Of a stretch of 64,000 nucleotides of DNA, positions 55,089 through 64,000 are shown in pieces. Within the stretch, counting starts at the first letter, position 1; every line of letters starts with the position of its first letter. A program made the translations under genes and the position numbers. The stretch covers positions 17,531,151-17,595,150 of the forward strand of contig CM064681.1 in assembly GCA_032717465.1 (NCBI GenBank). The letters are read 5' to 3'. This DNA comes from Coenobita brevimanus (Eukaryota > Arthropoda > Malacostraca > Decapoda > Coenobitidae). The notes below the pieces were generated by a model, which made no database searches, was not told where the DNA came from, and saw only the letters and a program-made list of their open reading frames with translations.

Positions 55089-57970
55089 AAGGGTTGCCAG
55101 GTCTCGCTGACTGGAAGAAGCCAAACATTTTCTCATTAAGGCCAAATGTAAGGCCAAACCTCAAACACCACAAAATATTATTATATACTACATATCGGTC
55201 TACTTGTACACCAAGTATACCTAACTCTCTCTCTCTCTTTCTCTCTCTCGTAAAATAATAAGTAGGCTACTCACCATTTGGGCCTGAACGTGGAGACTAA
55301 TTTCTGTCTGTAACTTCAGAGCAGTTCCTGATTAGAAGTCCACTTGCAGGATTTCTTCAAAATCATCACATTCTTGGTCACTAGGAGTGGTTGCACTGGA
55401 GGCAAATCTTGCGCCAGATGTTGATGGTTCTGTAGATGAGGCTTCAAGGAGAGGTTTGGTCGTGTACATAGAGTTGTTGAACAAACTTAGGATCTTATCA
55501 GTTACTTTAAACTTGTTGCAGCATATTTTTTCTCCATCAAGATGACTCCTAATTCTTAAGACAACTTCCATGGTTTCGAAAGTGAGTCTGTTTCTGACTT
55601 TGGTCTTTATATTTAATACATGAGAAAAAATTCTTTCAACAAATGCATTGCTTAATGGTAGTGCATGAGCATTCAGAACCATTTGAGCGAGTTCAGAAAA
55701 GCATTTCACTCCAGCAGCATTTTCATACTGCTTTACAACTACCCAAAATTGAACTGAATCATGTGGTATTTCATCACCGTCAAACTCTTTTTTCCATTCC
55801 ACTAAAAGAAGCTTGTCGTACTGAAGTTCAAGCTGAAAATCTGTCTCTCTACTAACACTTGGGTTATCAGTTAGGTGAGTAAATGATGCGGCGATCCTCT
55901 GAAATGGCTTTCGCATCTGACTTAAGCACTCCTTTGGTTGAAAATATTTCAGATTTTCAAGTATGTCAGTGTCCCGACTTAGCCTTTTCTTTAACTGATT
56001 GTTGGCCTCAAGGAGGAAACCATGGCACCTGTGCTTGATATTTGATTTTTCTTGTTCGGACAGCTTTGATTTGGAAAGTTCAAGCTCAAATTTAGCTCCA
56101 TATCTTATTCGGTCCAAAGGCAGTTCAACAGAATCTGAAGGGTCTTCATACAATCTTCTAGCAAAAGAGGTGTGTAGCAGTTTTAACTCAGAAAAAACTT
56201 TTAAAGGCTCAGCATCAGTAGCTTGAAATGAAGCATTAACTGATTCAAAATCTTGAATTATGGGTAGAGCAAATGTTAGGTACAAGTAATTTCTTTCATC
56301 ATAAATCATTTGATGAATAATCCGTGCGTGATAATTCTTATCTTTCTCTGCAGTTACTGAAAAGAAAGCTTTTAGCTCATACCACTGAGTCAGGATATTG
56401 AAGATACACTTTCCTTTTACAAGCCATCTTGTGTTGCTAGGGGTGATCAATCTAGAAGGCTGGATGCAGTCATCATTCATCACAGTAAAAATATCCTTGA
56501 ACTGTTCTCGTCTATGAGAACTAAGCTTGAACCAACGTGCCACCTCTGATATTAAAAAATCCAGATTAGCAGGAAGACACTTAAAGGCATGTTCACAGCA
56601 CAGAGCGAGGCTATGACATGTACGTTTCACAAATATTATCTTGGGATTTCTTTCTCGTAATCTTGACAGTACTGAATTATGTTCACCACATACATTGCTG
56701 GCACCATCACTGGAAAATCCCACGCAGCTGCGAATGTCAACACCAATTTTTCACAAGAAATCCTCTATGGCATCATATAAAGCTGCTCCAGTAGCTGAAG
56801 TTACTGGAATCAATGCCAGAAATGCAGTTTTAATGGAAGAACTTTGTTCACTGAAGAAACGAACACAAAGGGAAAGGTGCTTAGACCCAGAAGTATCAGT
56901 GGACTCATCAATTAACAAAGAATACTTAGTACTTTTCAATTCACTGATCAACTTTTCCAGGATTGATATACTCACAATGTTCTTCAGAATTACAGAACAC
57001 TTTGTTCTGTGCAACTTGACATTTTCTAATGCCTGTCCTTTACTAAATTCATTTATTATTTCAGTATAATGGTCAGCTGAACTGATACTACTGTGGCAAG
57101 CAATGCGCACTGCATATTTGACTTCAAATATTTTCACTTGATCGCGTTGGCCAGTAAGTGTTGTGCAAATTTTTTTCATGATCTTACTGTCAGACTTAAG
57201 CACTGATTCAGAGGCTTTTCTGTGCTACACAGTACCTTCATGTAAAACTAAGTTACTTTTTTTCATTGTATTAATTGTACATTTACACAGTTTGCAGTAG
57301 CATGATCCACCTCGGTTTGTTAACCACTTGTGATCATTCTCCCACTCCTCTCTGTAGCTCCTTCCATCACTGTATGAACTTTTCCATTTACCCATATTAA
57401 CTCAAGTATGGTTCAGTCACTAGGGGTAAACAAAGTTACTTGGAAAAGTCTGTGGGTCTATAAGCAGAACCAAGGTGGAACATCACGCGCAGTAAGCAGC
57501 GGAGGGCAGGGGAAGACTGACCGGCCCTGACTTCACGGCAGTGTTGTCAAGCAGAAATCTTCAAAAGTGGTAACCTTAACTTCAAAATGCGCTGACCATA
57601 GGTGAACAGTTCAAATTTTTGCGCTAAATTGAACTTCAAAACGCTCTAAATATAGAAGAAAATCTAATTTTTTTTGCACTAAATTATAATGATGCGTTGT
57701 TGGGTCTCACCTGAACAGAACTCGTTCAGACGCATTTCGTACGGCTGGCTATGATACACACCAGTTTTATCCGAGGAGTATTTATAATTAAATGTTAGAA
57801 TGTGCTTCAGGTGTATATGTTTAATTTCAGTATCAACAAGTACGGCGGCATTAACGAAAAAGGCCAAAAAAAGGTCAAAATCCAGTTGGCCTCAAAACCA
57901 GTAAAGTTGGAGGCCAACCACACCTCAAAAAGGCCAAATTGGCCTTTTAAGATCAAACCTGGCAACCCTG
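55089..57970 (-). mobile_element. hAT transposon, nearly intact
   Basis: 2,882 bp. The right end ...ACCTGGCAACCCTG and the left end AAGGGTTGCCAGGT are inverted repeats (the first base C is A at the left). A perfect 8-bp target duplication TGCAGCAC flanks it (55081-55088 and 57971-57978). Subterminal GGCCAAA/TTTGGCC motifs occur at both ends. The transposase fills the interior on the minus strand. Confidence 0.9.
55332..57395 (-). pseudogene. hAT transposase with two in-frame stops
   Basis: Start chosen at the ATG 57395-57393 (MGKWKSSYSDGRSYREEW). One frame runs 688 codons to a stop, interrupted only by TAG (57227-57225) and TGA (56753-56751). Domains: N-terminal BED-like finger (CYCKLC ... 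LH-x5-H); RNase H-like core with SLLIDESTDTSG (first Asp), a second Asp region VGFSSDGASNVCG, and CHSLALCCEHAF; C-terminal dimerisation region ALPLSNAFVERIFSHVLN and LTFETMEVVLRIRSHL. Cut-and-paste transposase. Only two point changes separate it from an open frame. It lies 0.75 kb past the IR stop codon, opposite strand. Confidence 0.85.
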
Positions 57971-57978
57971 TGCAGCAC

Positions 57979-58442
57979 ACATCCACTCACCACAACGGTC
58001 AGGCGTCAACTGAACTTGGGTTTCGTGCCAGCTGACGTCACTCTGATGCTCCGCCTCCTGCGCCAGCGTGGACCCGTTTTAGATGGAAGTGATCCGACTT
58101 GGTATTAGTAGACTTACGGTGGCTAGGCAGAAATTACCGACCAGATGAAGTGGCTGGGGAGTGTGACGATTACGTCACATTCTACTGAGCACAGGGAAGG
58201 AGTTGGCATTGGCAACACCACTCGTTGGCGGTATCTGGCATCTTTGCCTCAATGTATACGGAGAATCAGCGGGTGAGGGGACTTTACTCTGTTTTTTCAC
58301 CCGTTTATGTATTTTCACAGGTGAATGTTATGCTTAGTAAACTTAGAACTTGCAGATAAGACACTGCTGATCGTATAGATGTGGCCACGGTGTTTGTTCG
58401 TATGTAACAATTTTGTACACTTCGTCTTTCTAGTGGATGGTA
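57979..58442. other. No gene recognised
   Basis: Unique-looking sequence containing several CGTCAC/GTGACG-like words. No supported feature. Confidence 0.4.
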
Positions 58443-58706
58443 CACTCTCTCAAAAAATTATCGGCCCTCTAACGGCACGTGTTATTCTGAAACATTGAAG
58501 AATCATTGTAAGATATGGGGCATCCTGTGATTACAAGTGAAAATATTATCTTTGGTAATTATTAAAACTCGAAATCGCAAAAGAATTTACATACTGGGTG
58601 GTATATGTTTTGAGGCACCAGATTTATAGATTCATGTGTGTCTGCAGAACCACTCATTTTCACAACCATCGTACGCTAAGGGGCTCATACTTTTTTGAGA
58701 GGGTGT
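58443..58706. mobile_element. MITE with mariner-like ends
   Basis: 264 bp flanked by TA (58441-58442 and 58707-58708). Left CACTCTCTCAAAAAATTAT and right (inverse) CACCCTCTCAAAAAAGTAT form inverted repeats of about 25 bp with few mismatches. No coding. Confidence 0.8.
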
Positions 58707-58808
58707 ACAAATAGTGCTTTGGACACAGCTGAATGGTGAGGTAACATTGAATCTGCCACAGCAGTCAATCATCGTGTTGAGTATTGTAGTTATTTTTTTT
58801 TTCTTTTT

Positions 58809-58810
<2 letters not shown>

Positions 58811-58859
<49 letters not shown>

Positions 58860-58990
58860 AGAACAAATCTAAACAAGGCAAGCAAGCAGCATCAGTTAGG
58901 CAGCACCACATCCAATAGAGCCAGTTAGAGTCAGGCAGGAGTAAGTACGAGTAAATGACTGCAGAAGAGAGGAAAAAACAATAAAACCTC

Positions 58991-59046
<56 letters not shown>

Positions 59047-59137
59047 AAGCAAATCTAAGCAAGGCAAGCAAGCAGCATCAGTTAGGCAGCACCACATCCA
59101 ACAGAGCCAGCTAGGGCTAGGCGGGAGAGAGAGAGAG
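58811..59137. repeat. (GA)n microsatellites within a tandem duplication
   Basis: GA runs at 58811-58862, 58993-59043 and 59121-59137. After each of the first two runs the same AGCATCAGTTAGGCAGCACC-containing segment follows, so a unit of about 182 bp is duplicated (58811-58992 and from 58993). Confidence 0.85.
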
Positions 59138-59879
59138 AACAAAACTTCAGCATACATTTCCTTTATGTTGCATGTTTGCCCACACACACCAAAAAATACT
59201 TTTGCTGTAAAGAAAACTATTTTATTTTGTATTGTATGAAGCAAGTTCTTGAATGTCATGTTCCATACCTACTCTGATGACCAGTTGGTAACTTGATTTT
59301 GTATTGTATTTTTTGCGGAAAAAAAATGTGTTACTTGTTTTGGTGTTTTTCTGCAATATTTTATGCATAGCACACTACAGGACAAGTATTAGAATCTATA
59401 TATTTACAACTATTTTATATCGTAAAAGACGAGCGAGACGATTTTGTTATGTTTGAATAAAATTTTTAATAATATATATTTCTCAAAACTGAATGCAATT
59501 TTGGCTTAATTTCAGCACTGAGAAAAAGAAAAAAGCACGAATATTTTTTTTTCTAGTCATATCATAATTCAGGCATTATAGGGACGTTTTCAGGTCAGAT
59601 AAGGACTCTGTTTATGAACAGACTGACAGTGGCTACATCCTACCCCTCCAGTTAGTTGGAATGGAGAAGAAAGAGAATTTTCTCTAGTGTACGTTAACGT
59701 TTTCATTTTACTTCACTGCTTCCAGACGACTTCAGTTTACATACGAGAGGCCTCCCTTGCTGAGGCCGTTAATGAAAGCTGTACTATCTCGCTCACTAAT
59801 TTCTTACCTCACTGGTGACACGGACTAGAGGGCAAAGTTGAAGAATGGACTGGGATGCAAATTTTGGCGTCTCATCACA

Positions 59880-59883
<4 letters not shown>
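59138..59883. other. No gene recognised
   Basis: AT-rich unique sequence; no supported coding. Confidence 0.4.

Positions 59884-59937
<54 letters not shown>
59884..59937. repeat. (CA)n microsatellite
   Basis: A pure CA run of about 54 bp. Confidence 0.95.
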
Positions 59938-59940
<3 letters not shown>

Positions 59941-60009
59941 CAGTACATACATATTACTGAACCGCCTTTATCCATTAGCTTGGCCTTACATCAGCCCTGC
60001 CTTCCACCT

Positions 60010-60125
60010 TTTTTTTTTCTATGTGTTCGACTCTGGGCAAAGGCTTCAGGGCCTATATCTCGGGGGCAGTAGCCTATCCCAAGGCCCAGTAGTCCTCCTA
60101 CACCTCCACCTATCTCTCGCCAGGG
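60010..60125 (-). mobile_element. SINE 3'-end fragment
   Basis: The T run followed by TATGTGTTCGACTCTGGGC, GGCTTCAGGGCCT and AAGGCCCAGTAGTCCTCCTA matches the body end of the SINE at 42291-42390. The tRNA-like head is missing. Confidence 0.75.
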
Positions 60126-60683
60126 GATAAAGAAACGAGTGATTGCAGTAATACACAATCATCACTTCCATAATCTTCTCCAGATACGATGGAAATCATT
60201 TAGAGTTATCAATCGAAAATTTTAAGGTCGTCATCATGGTGAAGAAGTTTACCAGAAACACGGAGATTTTTACTCTGAATACTGATTGTGCGTGGGTACA
60301 TGGAAGCCTTTAGATTCCTGATAACGTATACGCATCACTTTTGACTGACTGATTAACAGAAATAAAAACTGTCGGCACAAGTGCCATGGTCAGATGCCGC
60401 CGGACAGTAGTTAAGATGATGAAACTGGAGAACAAAATCAAACGAGAAAATAACATAAGTTTAAATACACAAAAACATTAATAAAACTCGGAAACAGTAA
60501 AACATCGAAAACAATATCACTTATGATTATTGTGGTATAATAGTTAATATCTCACTAAACAGAATGCAGGTACTGACGAAACGACGGACACGTCATGTCT
60601 TTATCCCATGATTCAGAAATTGTCGTTAAAAAAACTGGCCTTCCGCATCCTTAGTTTAATATTTCTCTGGTCTAGATCCGGAT
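60126..60683. other. No gene recognised
   Basis: No supported feature. Confidence 0.4.
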
Positions 60684-60839
60684 TAAAAAGAAAAGAAAGA
60701 AGAAAAAAGAAGAAAATGAAGAAGAAGGGAAGAAGAGAAGGAACAGAAGAGATAAAAGAATGAGAAGAAGAGCAAAAAGAAAAGGAAGAAAAAGAAGAAA
60801 AGAGGAAGAGAAGAAGAGAAAGGCAGAAGAAGGGGAAAA
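60684..60839. repeat. Polypurine tract (GAA/GAAA-rich)
   Basis: About 156 bp of almost pure A/G on the plus strand, with few interruptions (T or C). Confidence 0.9.
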
Positions 60840-61001
60840 CATTGAGGAAAGCGTGTATAGGGTTAGTCAATCCGTGATTTATGACGGTCTTTGTAAATAG
60901 ATCTATGAACACAGAAAAAGGATAGACTGCATTACACTTTACATAAAATAATGAACACTGAGAAAGAACGGTCACCATTCTATTACATATACAGTATATA
61001 C

Positions 61002-61246
61002 CGTCACCCTCATAAAGAAACTGCCTAAGCCATTTTTCGGCGATTTCTGGATTATTGCCTAATTCAATTCTTCATCACGTGGCGCACCTATTGGTATAGC
61101 TGCCTTTGCCAGGTCTAGGGTGTGAGTGGTCTGAAATGTGCCTCAAGTTTCTGGCTGTCATTGAAAATTAAGAAAATATGACAGCTTTTTTTTCTACTTC
61201 CCGAGAAGTAGAAAAAATTACTTACGCAGTTTCTCTAGGAGGGTAA

Positions 61247-61248
<2 letters not shown>
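61002..61248. mobile_element. MITE with internal foldbacks
   Basis: Inverted ends of about 28 bp with about four mismatches: left CGTCACCCTCATAAAGAAAC, right (inverse) CGTTACCCTCCTAGAGAAAC. It lies between TA-rich flanks. Two hairpins occur inside: GCTGTCAT/ATGACAGC (61154-61161 and 61177-61184) and TTTTTCTACTTC/GAAGTAGAAAAA (about 61189-61216). Confidence 0.7.
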
Positions 61249-61310
<62 letters not shown>

Positions 61311-61325
61311 TGTATATATATATAA
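61249..61325. repeat. (TA)n microsatellite
   Basis: Nearly pure TA run with one CTG interruption near 61310. Confidence 0.95.
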
Positions 61326-62585
61326 ATTCGAAAGTACAGTTTTGTATAGACCAAACACAGAGAAAAGGCCGGTGGTAATAATGTCAACACAAAACAAAAT
61401 GTGGTATCCTTTAAGATCCTACATTTCACCCTTTCACTGGGATAACGACTTTTATCATTCATACCCGCTATACTCTGTTCTCTTTAACTTGGACTAAAAT
61501 TGCCATCTCTCCGCCGTAAATGCTGAGTGGTAACAATATACAAACACTGGTAATTCTGGAATATGATGCTAGTCACAAGGAAGTGCAATGTAAAGGATGA
61601 AGAACCGTAGCCTACCATTACGTTATTCTTCCACTGAGCTACGGGAAACACTCTGCAAAAGGACGGAAATCTGAGCCACATTATAGTGAATGAACAATAC
61701 CATCAGCTGCTTTTATTTACATTAGAAGAACCTCCTCCATTCAAAGCAGTAGAATAATCTCAATCTCTGAACGATGATACTGTATATATATATGTATATA
61801 TATTTTTTCATGTCCGTCTATAAATCACTCTGCTATTACCCGGTCAGGAGCATAGCGGCATTGGGCTAAGATATTTAGTCCCAGTATTTAGAGTAAGAGT
61901 GATCAATGGCTCTTCCTTGGGTAGTATTCGGTAAGCAATATGCCAATCACCTGCATATACCTTACCAACAAATTCATCCACATGGAGTAGAAATTATCCT
62001 AAACCTGTTCACCACGATGATATCAGCAGTTTTCTCTCCTTACTGCCTGACGCATTTAATGCTCTGGGAACAATTTCTTGGGGTAAGGGAATTAACTCCT
62101 CGAATCCGATGTTGTATCGTTTATTTATCTATATTTCCAGATTACTTATTCACCTTTGTAGAGACGTATCAGTTACGAAAGGTTTGAGATAGGCTTCACT
62201 TACCCCTTCAGTACGAGGTCTCTCCAAAACTGATTAATATTGTCTGAAGGTAATAAGACGAAATAAAATAACTTAACAGATTTATTGGGTTAATGATGGC
62301 TGTGTCGGTCCTCAGGCCGAAGAATTCCTACGGAACTGCATATCATCTGGATGTGGCCAAAAAAAAAAAAAAAAAAAAAAAAATCCCACAAGTAGGATGA
62401 CAGCCTTATTTAGAAATATTGTTAGTACCACCAGACGATTTTACTCAGCTTAGGAAAAAGATAGATGTGCACGAACCCTATCCACCCACTCGATTTAGTG
62501 CTGCTTTTAGGCCACTCTACACTGAGTGACAAACTTTTTTTTTTTTTTCTGTAACCCAGGAAACATTGCTACTTTGTTTGGTAAC
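61326..62585. other. No gene recognised
   Basis: A 93-codon open frame at 61906-62187 shows no recognisable domain and no splice context. An A run at 62358-62383 and a T run at 62528-62540 are present. Confidence 0.4.
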
Positions 62586-62589
62586 CGTA

Positions 62590-62860
62590 TAACTCAGTGG
62601 ATGCTTGGTAGTCTAGTGGGTTAAGACGCTCCAACTGGATGGAGCCTGTATGGGTTAACATCACAGGCTTTACATCAGAGGGAGGTTTGGGGTCAGGTTA
62701 TCACATAATACCACTCAGGGACGAAGGAGGTTGGCCACCCTCGCCTTACCTGACGGGAATGGGTGACCCATGACTTTGCCCCTACGCTCTGGCCGGGGCA
62801 AAATGGGCTGAAAGGTAAGCAGGCAAACTGTAAAATAGTCTCCCGGACTGGCAAGGTTAA
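62590..62860 (+). mobile_element. Probable tRNA-derived SINE
   Basis: The head TGCTTGGTAGTCTAGTGGGT (A-box-like), the arm CTCCAACTGGATGGAG and a degenerate B box (GGGTTAACATC) span 62602-62675. The body contains GGTGACCCATGACTTTGCCC. No target duplication identified. Confidence 0.5.
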
Positions 62861-63188
62861 GATAAATGTAATCAATTAGATATAACGAGAATAAAATAAA
62901 ACGTAGCATTCAAGCAAATGGTAGGCTTGAATTATTTCAGCCCGAGGACGTCGTACATATTATAATCTTGCAATCTACAAGTTATTTAGATCAGGGGAGG
63001 ATTTTCCGAAATAAAATGATTAGCTTTAGTCTCCAATCACCCCTTGACAAGACAGCAAAAATCACCGGTAGAAAGACGTCATCGTGTCAAACAATGAACT
63101 CTATCAGTGCGGTGTGGCTTTGTTTATTTTAGCTGGCATTAGATTACAGTATACGTTCCCTTCGTAGTGCAGGAGTTAATGACAGGTA

Positions 63189-63460
63189 CACTAGATCCAG
63201 AAAGTATCGGTGCACTGTGGGTCCGATGCCATCCGAAATTATTCGACCATGTGGCACTGACAGACCGTTAATACTTGCATATATTATAACATTTACGGCC
63301 ATTCCCTACTCTTGAAGGACGCAAGTGGTATCTGATATAACAGTCATCTATCGTCTGGGATGCCTGCGTGTGGGAGGACAGAACTGCAATTCCCAGTATC
63401 CTTTGTTCCGTGTATCATACTATTTAACATATTCTGCACCGATACTTTCTGGGGCGAGTG
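63189..63460. mobile_element. MITE with 28-bp mariner-like inverted ends
   Basis: 272 bp flanked by TA (63187-63188 and 63461-63462). The inner 17 bases of the ends, CAGAAAGTATCGGTGCA, are identical inverted copies; outer bases differ at about four positions. No coding. Confidence 0.85.
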
Positions 63461-63539
63461 TACATCAACCTTCCAGTCAGAACGTCTCACCGAATCTCAT
63501 TAAATCTGACTGAGGTGTACTCTGAGTGAAGAGTGTACG

Positions 63540-63720
63540 AGAAACATCCAACCAGCCCCTTCCCCTCCCCTCCCGCAGATTCCATTTGCTGTGTCGTCAT
63601 AGGTCATAGCAAAGAGCACGGCCTTGCGTATTTAAAGGCAGTCAGCAGGTCGTAAGGTCTCACTTGACGGTGCTGCACCGTGGTGAGTGGATAATTTGTA
63701 CAGGAAGAGAAGAGCTATTG
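63540..63720 (+). promoter_or_regulatory. Candidate promoter and first exon of a gene to the right
   Basis: A CT-rich box (CCCTTCCCCTCCCCTCCCGC, about 63560-63579) and CGTCATAGGTCATAGC precede a TATA-like TATTTAAAG (63629-63637). About 30 bp later a start region (TCTCACTTGAC) begins, and a strong splice donor ATTG|GTAAGTTTT occurs at 63720/63721. Layout suggests a short non-coding first exon (about 63659-63720). No downstream coding exon is in the window. Confidence 0.35.
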
Positions 63721-64000
63721 GTAAGTTTTCCATTCACTTTTACAAAATACATTGTACGATTACGCTTCTATTGCTACTACATCATCGTAGAAAGATATTT
63801 AACTAAAGTGGTTATAAACAGTCAGATCGCGAAAGATGTATTTATTTGATTTTCTACAAAGAATAAAAGAAGAATAAAAGGCTATGTTTACCTAAATGAG
63901 AAATTGCCAGCGGATGGAAGATCTGTGAGCTTTACTGACATACATTAAGTACTGGATGTCAAGAACACCTCACCCACTTTTTAAAAATGAAGAATAAGAG

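Noticed and set aside
58765..59259. 164-codon Leu/Ser repeat frame on the minus strand
   Set aside because: It reads through (GA)n runs and a tandem duplication; no domain remains once they are ignored.
61906..62187. 93-codon plus-strand open frame
   Set aside because: No recognisable family, no splice or promoter context, AT-rich surroundings; length is within chance for this base composition.

Overview
This is a eukaryotic, TE-saturated stretch of an arthropod genome, most likely a decapod crustacean. Three things point there: an invertebrate ionotropic-receptor (IR) gene with spliced exons, very long (TA)n, (CA)n, (GATA)n and (GA)n microsatellites, and the mix of Ty3/Gypsy, I-clade LINE, piggyBac, Tigger, hAT and mariner-like elements. 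There are no bacterial operons, ribosome binding sites or CRISPR arrays. The species call is inference.

The only host gene I can support is an IR-like chemoreceptor on the plus strand. Three coding exons are visible: 33406-33517, 53264-53450 and 54072-54338, the last carrying the stop codon. The rest of the gene lies left of the window. The exon phases show that at least one small exon between the first two is missing or unrecognised.

Positions 1-33316 form one nested block inside the intron upstream of the first visible IR exon. A degenerate Ty3/Gypsy element (5' LTR 1-623, 3' LTR 32636-33316) was hit four times, each with its target duplication still visible. The hits are a Tigger (1617-5113, TA), a piggyBac (6092-10041, TTAA), a short hAT (10212-12503, 8 bp) and a ZMYM1-like hAT (13321-32157, 8 bp). 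The short hAT holds a 1.8-kb piggyBac-type non-autonomous element (10317-12110, TTAA). The large hAT holds SINEs, a LINE, microsatellites and a minus-strand LTR retrotransposon of unusual domain order (integrase before reverse transcriptase, Gmr1-like). That element is present as a tandem LTR-internal-LTR-internal-LTR array (17035-28216) with a 100-N assembly gap.

The next intron (33518-53263) holds a nearly full-length I-clade LINE (about 33836-39838, minus), an env-bearing Gypsy-type retroelement (39968 to about 49540, plus), LINE 3'-end fragments and a degenerate minisatellite. Downstream of the IR stop codon are a dispersed repeat, a nearly intact hAT (55089-57970), three MITEs, SINE fragments, and a candidate promoter plus first exon near the right edge (63540-63720).

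The observations I rate highest are: a 91-nt structured motif duplicated in the LINE 3' UTR, with a compensatory change and wobble pairs that only work in the LINE-sense RNA; the IN-before-RT element in tandem; an 87-bp intron-like insertion in a retroelement gag; and the multi-level nesting with every junction resolvable.
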